A program made the translations under genes and the position numbers. A model generated the notes under the pieces. That model was given only the letters and a program-made list of their open reading frames with translations. It made no database searches and was not told the DNA's origin. A stretch of 64,000 bases of DNA from Byssothecium circinans (taxonomy: Eukaryota; Ascomycota; Dothideomycetes; Pleosporales; Massarinaceae). Where the stretch lies: positions 145,450-209,449 of the forward strand of contig ML977015.1 in the NCBI GenBank assembly GCA_010015675.1, written 5' to 3'. Of the stretch, positions 45,269 to 56,542 are shown one piece after another. Every line of letters starts with the position of its first letter. Position 1 is the stretch's first letter.

Positions 45269-46624
45269 AACCCCCTCATCACCCATCACCAATCACGCCC
45301 CGATCAGGCCCAAGTCCAACTCCAACCCCAATTATTTGGAATAGTAACGAGGCGAGTCAATCATCCATCAATGCTTTCCCTTAGTGTCCTCCTTGGTGTC
45401 CACTCCGCGCACACGCATGCGGTACAAGATCGTCTCGTCTCGACTCTCGACTCTCGAGCTCGAGCTCGAGCGCTGAGACATGGCAATCTGCACAAAGTGA
45501 GGGGGCGATGAGACATGACTGTGCGTGCGTGCGTGCGTTTGCCGGCCCCGAGTGCGACCTTTTTTTGTCATCCATTCACTTCATAGTATAGTGCACGCAC
45601 AAGCTGACGACGCAGAAAGGACTGGGAAATTGGGGGTTCCGAGGATATATGGAAAGTTTGGAGTGAAGTGTGTGTGTGAAGCAGGAGGGGGGGTGCATTT
45701 TTCTTGAATTTTTCTTTCGGGCAAGCCTGTTCTAGGTTTCTGTCTAAGCTAAGCCTACAGCTACTGGCATCGGTGAGTATTCTGTTCCGTTCCTTGTCTC
45801 TCTTTATCCCAGACACTCGATCAGATCAACTGCTTGTGATGCAGATGCATGTAGCCCTGCAGCGCCCTGGCCGATCCGATTCCATGTCTCAAATCAATCT
45901 CATCGCCCAGTTCTTTGGCGATCCTAGCCCAAAAATAAATCCATCTGCGCAAAACCGCGCGCTCGAAATGAATTGACTCCACATACAGCCACAAAATGCA
46001 CTAAAAAAGATGTGATGTCCAGGCGAACGTCCGGAGAAGTTTCGAATGTTCGGTTTTTGGAGTGGTGTCGGGTCGATGAGAGAGATGAGGAAAGTTCGGC
46101 GGTGGTGGCTCGCTTTAACAGACCTAGAAAGGGGTGCTCATACCAGATATTCAAGGGGGAGGAGAGGAAAGGGTGATTAAAGGTGGTGTGGTTGAAGGTA
46201 TTTCAAAAATCCAATAGGGATGTTCAACTCTAAGTACGTTTGGTACCCTGAGGTCGATAGTCTTTGATCGTGACGGTCATTGCATCCTCGCGGGTGCTTC
46301 TTTTGCTGACTGGTATGGAGCAAGCGTCCGCCGGTTGAACACGAAAGGGAAAATGATGCCGGTGTGAGCGATATGGAAGGTAAGCAGTAGATGTAGACTT
46401 GTGGAGAGTACTTCTGCTGTTGCTATGTGAACAAGATGCCGAAAACTGATTAACAATGGTATCGTCATGAGAGTCATGTAAGTTGGAGGCCGTTGAGAGG
46501 AAATGTGCAATACCGAAAGTCAATGTCGATGAACGCCGGCGCTGAGAGTCGCTGAGATGGCGGAATGGCGGAATGGCCTCCCCCAAGTGAGAGTACGAAG
46601 TCGCATTGTGCAAGAAGGGGTGCT

Positions 46625-48730
46625 TCATTGCGCTCCTGGCTTGTGTTTGCCTTTATGTCCTGAACCGTAGTCTGTATCTGGGGACCATGCTTCTGGTTGG
46701 AAGTCAGGATTCATAAAATGTGCTGTGTTGTGATGTGAACTGGTCATGGTTAGCAGTAGAAAAGCTCATCCCCAGTGGCATTGCTCACTTTTTGAAAATT
46801 GACGTCTGACACGACGGCACGCTCATCTGTTCGAGTTCGTACATTGAAGGACGGAAGGGACCCCCGCGTCCGAGTGTGAAATGTGCCCGTTCAAATTGAT
46901 GTGCCCGTTCTAGAGAGACGGGAGGCGGCGGAAGAGAGTGGATTGGAAGTGAGACTGCTTGTCCCTCAAGGTGGAGTTCATGGTGGTTCGAGCTGGCGTG
47001 GTGCGGCGCCATGTGACTAGCATGCACGGGCATGTACTCTTCATGCGAAGTGTGGACGGGCGCGGCGGTTGCCGGAGTCGGTGTGAAGGGTTGCATTGGA
47101 GTGACCTGGGCTTGCGGGGTTGGGCTTGCATCGAACTCGTACGGCACCGAAGGCCATCGGTGTCCAAAACTAGTGGAGTACATGCCAGGGATCATGGCCA
47201 TAATGTCCACGGAAGACTCGGACGGGACGAAGGAGTCGTTGAACGGATTGGCGAGGTTCACTTGCAACGGCTGCTGCTGGGGAGGCGGCGGAAAGTCTTC
47301 AGCTTTGTAGAGGATGTCGTAGTGGCCCCTAAGGCTGCGTTAGTACGGTCATTGTGAAATGAGAGGCGGAACATACGGTCGATAGAGAAGTCGAATGGTA
47401 GGCCCGTTTGGTAGCAGCATGCCGTCGTGGTCTGTTGGCTGCGAGAACGAATTAACGTTCACTTCCTCGCCTGGAGATCGGTCCAGATACATGATTTCAA
47501 GGCCGAATCCAGCGGGTTTGATCAAGGCTTGGTTAAGTGCGGCAATAGCGACGTAGTCAATCTCACATTGAGCGGGCTCGATGTTGAGCGAGCAGAATGT
47601 CTTGATATCGATTGGAATGAAATTTTGAAAGTCGCTCGGATGGGTTTGGATCCAGACACTTGTGATGAACTAGCCTTGTTAGTTCGGTTCTGGCAAATTA
47701 GCGAGTATATTACCTTGACGTATGTGATTATGCTCAGGGACGTGTTCACGTCGTTGAAGGCTTCGAGGAGCTGGCTGTCGGCAGTGCCGTCCCGGGCGCG
47801 TACTGACTCGGCTAGTTTGCGCAGCAGGTCAAACAATTCATCGGCGAAGTCGATGATGAGCTCTAGGTTGATGCCAACTTGGGTGAACAGGTTGTTCATG
47901 GAGATGAGACGGGCTTCCTCTTCGTCAAATTTGCTCGCATTGCCCTCGCGGACGAGCGTCTCCAAGTACGTAAAGGCGATGGCTGTCCGGCCAGATCAGC
48001 AGAGCACGCAAAACTACAGGGCAGGCGACTTACCGCGCCAGCCGCAGTGGCCGTCGCCGCGACAGGTGCGGAAATAGGCATATTTGGCGGGCAGAGAAGC
48101 TGTTTTGGCCCTGTAGACGGGGTCTGCATTGGCATATTCGGTCGTGATGGCGGCGCTGCTCTGGCGCTCGCCGACAAGCGGGCCCTGGGCCTGTCAGTGC
48201 CATGCCATGTTGAATTTCACGGCGGGCTGGATCGCACTTACCGTCGCCTCGGGCACGAACTCGTTGGAGAGCTTCTGCAGCTGGGCGAGGTCGTCGGGCA
48301 GCACGTAAGCAGAGTCGGGCATTCTGAAGCTGGGGCTGGGGCCGAGATGGCCGGCGTGATGGTGGTATTGCTGGTGGTGGAGGTGGTTGTTTGTGGAGGT
48401 TAGCTCCGGCGGCGGCATGGACACGGGCACGGACGTGGCCTGTGAGTGGGCGTGAGAGTGGGCGTGGGCGTGGGCGTGGGCGAGGGCCTGTGAGTGGGCC
48501 TGTGAATGGGCCTGCAACTGTGACTGTGACTGCGACTGCGACTGTGAGAGCGAGAGCGATTGCGGCGGATGCGCGTGCGGATGCGGATGCGGATGCGCTT
48601 GCGGTGTGCGATACGTCAGCCCTGAGTGGCCGAACATGTCGTAGTGGCTCGGCCCATGTCCATGTCCTTGTCCATGTCCCTGCCCATGACGGTACGGATG
48701 GAAGTCGTTCGCAGCCCCCGGCTGGATCAT
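46625..48730 (-). CDS. Otubain-family (OTU, peptidase C65) deubiquitinase (6 exons)
   Basis: Predicted 620 residues from exons 48730-48242, 48190-48034, 47982-47714, 47669-47377, 47328-46789 and 46739-46625. The five introns are 44-51 nt and every phase closes. The start is the first in-frame ATG (MIQPGAANDFHPY). Residues 1-163 are low complexity: HGQGHGQGHGHG, then His-Pro, Gln-Ser and Ala-His repeats. The protease core has TCRGDGHCGW with Asp209, His211 and Cys212, and the second catalytic His405 in GHYDILY: the complete otubain catalytic set. A Pro/His-rich linker precedes the conserved tail HFMNPDFQPEAWSPD. It should cut ubiquitin from proteins, often Lys48 chains in this family; linkage choice is not readable here. 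It lies 1.75 kb from CSN2 on the same strand. Confidence 0.9.
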
Positions 48731-48957
48731 CGTGACTGCAGACGACGCGGTTCCTCGCTGGAGGGGGAGGGGACGGTGAAGGTAAAGGCGGAGAGCAGTG
48801 TGCTGTGCTGGTGCGGTCGGTGCTGTGCTGTTCGGGGCGGTCGGGCGGTGCGTGACGGCTTCAACAGCGGGCAATTGGACGGCGGGTGGAGGTGGATTCC
48901 ACAGCAGCAACGAACTAACCCGTCCACGCAACCACTCACTCACTCGCTCATTCACTC

Positions 48958-48990
<33 letters not shown>

Positions 48991-50483
48991 CATGGGAGAA
49001 CGGGGGAGCTGCGTCTTTGTAGGTCCTGTCTGTGTGCCGCTACGGCGTGCTGGACCTCTTCGTTGCCGTGCGACCTGCTCCGTCCAGGGGTCTCCAATAT
49101 ATCAGAGAAACACCCTCAGGTACTCAGGCGCGCTTTGCATCACTAGGTCCTCGACGGGTTGAAACGCCTGTCCCCTCCGTTGCACCAGGCACTTGGGTTT
49201 GCTGAGGCCAAATCAGACTAAGGGCGCCGCAAGATGCAGATGGCTGAGGGTGGATGATGTGAAACCAAAGGGGAGGCAGCGTGACGGCGTACAGAAAGGG
49301 AGAGGATGCATTCCTATCCCAAGGGCGGGCAAAAGAAAAACAAAACAGCCATGGCGGCCAGAGACGACGATGCTACCTCCGGGAATAGAATTGGCCATGC
49401 CAGCATAGTAGTCATCAGCGTGCTATGGAATCGTTCGACCCTGCCCCATCTCATGCTTGGAAGAATTGATTCCCCCAAGTTGCCGGGACAAGGTCTCTAC
49501 TGGCTCTCCCCCCTCCCTGTATCTGGAAGCCCTCTCCCATAAGTCGGGTCACGACAGCCGCAATCCCCGGGACGTTGGCAGAGCGAGGCTGCAGCAACAC
49601 ATGCAACATGGTCGCTGCGTCGTTACGCGTGCGAGCTGGGAGTGAACGGCTGCCCAGACGCAGACGCAGGAAAAACGACCTCTCACCCTCCTCACACACT
49701 CCGCGTCCAGCCCCGACTCACCACCACCTCGCGCCTCGGAAGGGGAGCGCCTGTCACTCGTCAAACTACTGCAGCCCATGATTCGTGAGGACGCCCCGAC
49801 GCGGCAGGCAAAAGGAACTACCCGTCCCGCCATAGCCCGCAACAACACATGTCCACAATTCATCATCCCCCCCGCTGCAACCGAGGTCGGCAAGGGCCGG
49901 CAAAGAGCAGTAAAGGCCCAAAGGCCAGTAAGAGGCGCGCGCTCGCTGCTTGCTTTGCCATGATTGCTTTGCCATGATTGCCGCTCGCTTGGCCCGCGCT
50001 GCCACTTCCCCGGAACACACATCAGTAGCATTCCCATCGACCTGATTTGCGGCTTCGTCCATGAACTTGTGTACTTCTTCACTGCAAACCACTGCAACGC
50101 ATCACGAACAAGAGGGGCCGCCAGGTGGGCTGCTGCGGGCGCCCGGATGTCCGCGCATTCGGGTTTCCCATGATTGGCTGTAGCTACTTGAAAACGAGCC
50201 CAGGTAACATACATCATTTTCGCTGCTGATCGTGGCAGTCGACGTACAGCGAACAACTACCCGAGCAAATCCGCCTCTCCCATCCTGAGACGCCAATTCG
50301 ATCGACCCCGTCATGTGAAGGGGAAACTCTTGCCTTGTGTGACCTTGTGCCACCGACCGTACCTCTACCCTCTGGGGAACCCAGTGCATGTTTCAATCCA
50401 TCCGGCATCGTCCCACCCCCAAGTCCAGTGGTCTCGACCTCCAATCCCTAGTTATTGGTTATCCTGTCAGACAGATCTGCAGG
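48731..50483. promoter_or_regulatory. Intergenic region, otubain promoter and CSN2 3' end
   Basis: 1.75 kb between two minus-strand genes. A (GACGAT)n repeat lies at 48958-48990, about 230 bp upstream of the otubain ATG, probably in the promoter or 5' UTR. A 12-bp direct duplication (TTTGCCATGATT) occurs near 49956-49980. No gene is supported. Confidence 0.45.
48958..48990. repeat. (GACGAT)n microsatellite
   Basis: Five and a half GACGAT units upstream of the otubain start. Confidence 0.92.
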
Positions 50484-52239
50484 TCATGCTTTGGCGCCGA
50501 GAATTCGACCCGGACCCTTGCCCTTCTGGCGTCCAGGCTTGCCTCCAGCGCCATTCATGTTGAAGCCCGGTCGTTGCACCATACCTGGATCACCGCTGGG
50601 GGAGAACTGCGAACCACCTTCGTCCGACTTGAAGCCGTCACCGTCGAGGACCGTGGCCCACAGAGATCCAATGGCCGCGCTCCATTCCTTCATCGCCTGC
50701 ACCCGGTCCATGTCAGTGCTACTCTCGATCTCAACTGTCCCGGCCTGCTGGTTGATCTTGCCGCGGAGGCGCTTATCCACAATCAAGAAACCCACGATTT
50801 CCTGCACTTCGGGAAGGGAGATCTTGAGCTGCTTTGAGATGAAGGCGAGCGTGAACCGGGTGTAGGGCGCAACCAGCTTGATCACAGCCTTGGTTCGCAC
50901 GTTCCGCGTAACTTCGTCGATGTTCTCCGCGATGAAAGGATCTTTGAGCAGGTCTGGATTGTTTTGCAGAATCTTCTCGTACTCGTGAATGTCCTCGCGC
51001 TGGTAAGCATTGACGAGATCCGTCATGGTGGAGATCCGAGGGTCATTCTGGTACGGCTTGGTCTCTTGTGAATCGAAGGGGTTGATATCCGAGCCCGACA
51101 GCATGGTCGCAAGCACTAGATACTTGAGGACCTGGATCCGTTGGAGCGAGCCCGCCTCGTCGTAGTTTCGGAAGCTCTCGAAGAAGTCGCTCTGTGCGCC
51201 CTTCCAGTTCTCTGCGTCCAATTAGTCATCCGCGGTGAAGTAGGGAGTCTGGAATTCGGTCCTTACCCTCGCTCATGTGCATCTTGCCACCACATTCTCG
51301 GATGATTCCCATGATCTTGGGATGTGGCACGGCCGATTTCACCTTGAGTGCTCGTTGGTAGAGGGCCTGTCGTATCATGAGATGAGCATGCAGGTCACGC
51401 AGGATACGGTAATAGATATGAAACTGACCTTGAGCCGCTTGTTGTTCCTCGTCTCCGCGTACATGAGGATTTCCAGAGAGTAGACCTCCAACGAATACGT
51501 GCCTTTGCTCGGGTCGTCGGATCCGTCTTCTTTCTGACATGCCTTGTGCAACTCTCGTACCTTGTCCGTCAGCTGGCGATAGTCTTTCCGCTCCAGCCAC
51601 AGCCTCGCCAGTTTGATATTCGTCTTGAGCCATAGCCGCTCGTTGTTCGTGCTCTGGAATGTGTCGAGGGTGAGGGCGTAGAACTTCTCCATAGACCGAT
51701 ATGCCTCGGCATCTTCGGCAGCCTTTTCTATGAAGTCCAGCATGTTGTTGATGGACTTTTCCGAGTAATTGCGCGTCACGGCCAGCTTGACATATGTCAG
51801 GAGCTCCTTGTAGTGCTCCACAGCCTATATCATGTCAGCTTGCTGGCTGCGTGGGATTCCTTTGGAGCCGCATACCCGATCGTATCGCCCGAGCTTGAAC
51901 TCCAGCTTGATAGCCTGCTTAAGTCCTTTGAAACCCCTGCGTCCGGTCAGCCTTGTCTGCTCTCTACACGCCCATGCTGTGTTGTATTACCAGTCGCCTT
52001 TCTTTTCTTCCAGCGCCGGCACGCCCAGGAATTCGTCGATTGCCGTCTCCGGTTCGTCACCCTTCAACTGCTTCGCGTTGTAGTACTTGTTCTCCACATC
52101 GACATCGCCGCTTTGCTCTTCGTCATCGTCCTCGTATTCGAAGTCGTAGCTGCAGCGTGTCAGAGTGTGATGGTCTAATTGTACGGTCTACTTACTCCTC
52201 CTGGTCGGAGTCCTGCATGAAATCATCGTCGTCGGACAT
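50484..52239 (-). CDS. csnB: COP9 signalosome subunit 2 (6 exons)
   Basis: Predicted 495 residues from exons 52239-52196, 52149-51991, 51936-51876, 51824-51429, 51366-51267 and 51211-50484; introns of 46-62 nt, all phases consistent. The acidic N-terminus ([13 protein letters not shown], then [20 protein letters not shown]) is typical of CSN2. Helical repeats follow ([39 protein letters not shown]), then the PCI domain (about 300-430: [40 protein letters not shown]). CSN2 binds cullin-RING ligases in the complex that removes NEDD8 from cullins. In filamentous fungi the complex governs development and secondary metabolism. The C-terminus ends in a Gly/Lys-rich extension. Length equals that of other members. 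Confidence 0.95.
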
Positions 52240-53431
52240 TGTGGCGGTGGGAGGTGTATATCGCTGTTATATTTCCACTCCTGGGAATGGTGTGTCGTCC
52301 GGGCAGCAGTATGCAAAAGCGAGAGGCGCAGAAGGTGGTCGTGTGTGGGTCGATAGCTGTCGAAGTTCGCCGGTGAGATTGTTTAGCTCCGTGCCGCCTG
52401 CCGCAGTGAAGCCCACCTGCACCCCCGCGGTCTTGGCAGTCGTTAGTGGGGTCACTCGAGTCGTTTGTTCAAACATAAAACTGCTATACAGAACTACATG
52501 CCATGTCGTCTCAAATTAGTACAGCTAAACTGCTCAAATTTCTTCTCGCTCTGCAGATACTTTTGATGCGTGTCGCATTTCTCACTCCCATATCAGTGAA
52601 TGCGCACCGCCAGCATCACCATGTGAGCGCAACCCCATCCCGCTGACATTCACGCATCCTCACGGTGGGACATGTTATTGCGCCTACGCTTGCGACTACG
52701 CGGTTCAACGTGTGTCGTCACTAGCGACAAGGCGAGTCCTGATCTTTGACACCTTCAGTGACGTAGAGCACTTCGTGTCAAAGCCATGGCTTCATCACAG
52801 TTGGGATGCCGGGCGACTTGCGGACTGTGAAGGGTGTCATGAAATATCTAGATCTCTGTGATGAGAGTCCTATTAGATCATTAGATACATTATTGCTGGT
52901 CCACCAGATCTGCGGGATCGATGCAGGGTTCATGTGATAGATACTAATGTTGTTCGCATGAATGGATGGCTACCTTGAGTCTTGACCTCACCTTGAATTC
53001 GTATCCATATCACTCCTCTCCCCTCCCGCTCATCACGCACGACCTCTCTTCTCCTTTTCTACCACCATACACGCCTACACCTCCAACCTTTTAATTACAC
53101 GTCGCTCCAGCACGACTCGACACCTGGCGCTGCTCCCTGCTCTGGCTTGCCAACTTGCGCTACTTTTGCCTATTCGGGCGTCGACGCCAATTCGCCCGAG
53201 CCGAAACCACCGTGTCAGTCTGCAGCCGGCCCAGAACGCCTCTCCTTCACTGCATCCACATCCTTAACACCTCACGAGCCCGCTCCCTCGTCCCGTACGA
53301 CGCTCGCTGCCCTCTCGACTCCCCCCTCAGTCTGCGGCCGCCAGACTCGCCGTGCAACCTCCGCGCCTGCGCTCTCGTCTCTAAGCCGACGGCACGAATC
53401 CATCGCCGAGTCCCCCCCTAACATCGTCGCG
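52240..53431. promoter_or_regulatory. Divergent intergenic region, CSN2 / Rho3 genes
   Basis: 1.19 kb between diverging start codons. The part nearest Rho3 (about 53010-53430) is very C/T-rich, as in long fungal 5' leaders. No other feature is seen. Confidence 0.45.
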
Positions 53432-54426
53432 ATGCCGTTCTGTGGTGGAACGAAGTCCGTGCAGCGCAAGCTAGTCCTTCTGTACGTCGCCCCTCTGCGG
53501 GGATCACGCGGGAAGAGGAGTGAGGGATGCGACAGACGTGGGCTAACTGGTCATCAGCGGCGACGGTGCATGCGGAAAGACATCACTACTCAACGTCTTC
53601 ACGAGAGGGTACGTCCACACAGCGCGCCTGCCGCGGATTGCATAGGCGAAACAGGTGCTAACTTTGCGCAGATACTTTCCCACAGTATAGTAAGTAGCCG
53701 CTGCGATCATTCGGCGCATATGCTGACCGCAGTCCTGTGTAGCGAGCCAACAGTATTTGGTATGTATCCTTTAGCCTCGCACCCTTACTTGTACTAACAG
53801 CGCGCAGAAAACTATGTGCACGGTTTGCAGTCCCGTATACCTTTGCGCCCATTCCCATATTGATATCCTTAGACATCTATATCGACAACACGCACGTAGA
53901 GCTCAGCCTGTGGGACACTGCCGGGCAGGAAGAATTCGACCGGTTACGATCACTCAGCTACGATGACACCCACGCCATCATGCTCTGCTTCAGCGTACGA
54001 AGACATTTGTCCCAATTTTTGCGGCATAGCTCATATTAGACATAGGTCGATTCGCCCGACTCTCTGGAAAACGTAGAAACGAAATGGGTCGGGGAGATTG
54101 CCGAGAACTGCCCCGATGTCAAGCTCGTACTGGTCGCGCTCAAGTGCGATCTGCGGAAACGCGATGAAGATGATGACGGCGAGGGGCAACCTGAGAAGCC
54201 AATGATCCAGTACGATGAGGGGCTTAAGGTCGCAGAACGAATCAAAGCCCTACGATACCTCGGTACACATCCATATGCACTCATGGAATGCGGTCCGCTA
54301 ACACCTATCTTAGAATGCTCCGCCATGAAGAACCGAGGCGTGAACGAAGCCTTCACGGAAGCCGCCCGCGTCGCCCTTTCCGTTAAGACCGGCAAGGACA
54401 AGAGCAGCGGCTGCTCAGTCATGTAG
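53432..54426 (+). CDS. rho3: Rho-family GTPase Rho3 (8 exons, three microexons)
   Basis: Predicted 200 residues from exons 53432-53481, 53558-53608, 53672-53689, 53743-53759, 53808-53822, 53873-53994, 54046-54262 and 54314-54426. Three exons of 18, 17 and 15 nt together encode YFPTV-YEPTVF-ENYVH, the switch I region. Landmarks: P-loop GDGACGKT (residues 18-25), [20 protein letters not shown], the base-binding [10 protein letters not shown] (TKxD variant), ECSAMKN and the prenylation box CSVM. The short Cys-bearing N-terminus (MPFCGG) and the acidic insert [13 protein letters not shown] fit Rho3, which steers polarised growth, actin and exocytosis at the plasma membrane. Intron 7 (51 nt, multiple of three, no stop) must be removed to give [10 protein letters not shown]. 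Confidence 0.95.
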
Positions 54427-55135
54427 ATCGATAAGCGTGCTGCTACGATTACCGTCTATGATCCTCCCCACGACATACCCAGACGACATGCTCACTTTTT
54501 TTTCCATTCTTTCGTCGCCATAATGCTTTCATCGACCCACAATACCCTTCTTTACCTCTTCTTTACCTCTCTATACATGTATTTGTGCTTTAACTTCCAA
54601 GGAAGGGCGGTTGGTGCTATAACGATACTGCGTGTACGGCACAGCCTCGGCGGAAACGTTGGGTCCCTCCCTTTTCTTGTCACTTTTTGATCTTCTTTTA
54701 AGTACTTCAAGCGTGGAGGCTTGGTGCGTTTTATTCAATACGTCCTTTTGGATACATGTGGCGAAGTTCTTACCCCTCGCGGGAATATGGCCGTTGATCG
54801 ATACTACGGCTTTGGCCTTGTTTCCACATTACCTTAACCTTTATTTCTCTCCGCTTTCATGTTTATATTTGATGATTCGGCGCTTTTTGGATACGGTATG
54901 AGCAAGAGGAGGTGGTAGGTCTTCCTGTTGCAACGTACGTTTGACGCTTCTGATCATAGATAGCGACGGGGTTTGACCTGGTGATGAGAAGAAATACATA
55001 AACTCTACCTTTCCAAACCCAATAAAAAACCCTCCAATGCTTGACATATTAATTAGTGTTATCTATGCTATGCCATCCCACAATGCATGCACGCATGGTA
55101 TCTCAAAGCCCCTTACCTCAAACACCACACAACGC
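54427..55135. other. Intergenic region between convergent genes
   Basis: 709 bp holding the 3' UTRs of Rho3 and the aldolase gene. T-rich runs follow the Rho3 stop. No gene is seen. Confidence 0.45.
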
Positions 55136-56542
55136 TCAGTACCACCCACCAACAGAATCATCAGTATACAACCTCGTCGTCCCCGGCCTCTCTTCGACCA
55201 CCCCACCCTTCCCCTCCCCGTCCTTCACCTTCCTCCCCTCCTGCATAATCCACACCCCACTACTACTCCCCAGCCTGCTCGCCCCCGCCTCCAACATTGT
55301 CCTCGCATCCTCCAACCCCCTAATCCCCCCACTAGCCTTAACCTGCATAACCTTCCCGTCACTCCTCACAGGGCTCCCGCCATTCCCCTCGGTCCTCGTG
55401 CTCAGATACTCAGCCGCCGTCACCATAAGCCTCACGTTCTCGAGCGAGGCCCCGGGACCGTTGAAACCGGTGGATGTCTTGATGAAGTCGATGTTCGCGG
55501 CTGCGGCGAGATGGGAGGCGGCGAGGATCTGGTGAGGTGTGAGTTGGGAGGTTTCGAGGATTAGCTTTAGGAGTGTGGGGGAGGGGCAGAGGGAGCGGAG
55601 GGCGGCGAGTTCACGGTATATGGCGCTGTAGTCTGGGATGGAATCTGCATCGTCGTCGCCAGAGACGGAGTAAGGGCCTTCGGGACGAGTGGCGCTGGCG
55701 GTGGGACAGGTGTTTGCGGCTGTGTTGGCCGCGGTGATGGTGTCGGCTGTGGGGTCTCTTTTATGCTTTGGGGAGGTGGGATGCGTGGGGGAAGAAGTAG
55801 AAGTGTGGGGTTTGTTGTGTTTTGTGAGGATGCTGTGGTTGAGGACAATGTCGAGTTCGGAGGCGCCTGCTGCGACGGCGGCGCGGGCCTCGCGGAGCTT
55901 GGAGTATGTGTCTTGGGTTCCTTCGTGGAAGCCTACTACGCAGGCTACGACTACGTCTGAGCCTTTGAGGTTGGAGACGCAGCGTTGGACCCAGGGGAGG
56001 CGGACGCAGACGCTCTGGTGGATTGTTAGTATCAAACATCCATACATGCCATAAGTGTTGTGATTGCATCCCAAACACAAGCCCAATTCTCCACAACACC
56101 TCTTTCAACCCCAGACAATCCAACCCATCTCTTCCTCTTCTTTTCCCGCCCCTCCCACCGGCACCACAAGGAGAAAAATCCCAAAACTCACCTTAAACCC
56201 CTCCGTCCTAGCCTCACTACAAAGCGCATCGACCCCCTCCTTCCTAACATCCAGCTTCAACACCGTATGATCCACCGTCTTCGCAAATTCCCTACTCCCC
56301 GCCTTCGGAACATCGTATTTCCACCCCTTACCCCCCTCTTTCCCCCGTTCCTTCACCTCTTTCAAAACCCGTCGCTGCGTCTCGGCAATCTGCTTCGCCC
56401 ACTCTTCATTCGTGTACCGGTCCGTCATATCCACCGCAATGTCTCCAAGCTCTTGGTTCAAAGCCGGGTTTGAGGCGAGAAAAGTGGAGATGTATATCTC
56501 AGACTCGGTGGGAGTTGAAGGAGTGCTAGTGGAAGAAGCCAT
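55136..56542 (-). CDS. deoC: Deoxyribose-phosphate aldolase with internal low-complexity insert (2 exons)
   Basis: Predicted 409 residues from exons 56542-56192 and 56014-55136. The 177-nt intron has a perfect TACTAAC branch site and ends CACCAG. Splicing joins CSEARTEGFK to SVCVRLPWVQRC. DeoC landmarks are VDHTVLKLDV, VACVVGFHEGTQDT (GFP..G loop variant), ASELDIVLNHS, the Schiff-base region DFIKTSTGF (Lys near 296) and VKASGGIRGLEDA (about 342). It should split 2-deoxyribose 5-phosphate into acetaldehyde and glyceraldehyde 3-phosphate in the cytosol. Unusual are a 90-residue N-terminal extension and a Thr/Pro/Ala-rich insert of about 55 residues (about 180-235) between LNHS and PDYSAIYREL; it lacks clear splice sites and is kept in the model. 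Confidence 0.9.

Larger units (their letters stand above)
42826..46624. other. Long intergenic region (3.8 kb) rich in microsatellites
   Basis: Between two convergent gene ends (Ipi3 and otubain) there is far more sequence than terminators need. It holds several simple repeats (44097-44118, 44169-44186, 45141-45160, 45237-45268) and only short overlapping open frames. A long non-coding transcript or an unrecognised multi-exon gene cannot be excluded. Confidence 0.45.

Noticed and set aside
49549..50256. 235-codon minus-strand frame between otubain and CSN2
   Set aside because: No family resemblance, competing frames on both strands, and unusual Arg/Ala/Ser content of shadow frames.
54263..54313. 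Extra 17 residues in Rho3 as a genuine insertion
   Set aside because: The segment has donor and acceptor sites and removing it restores the invariant [10 protein letters not shown] of the family.
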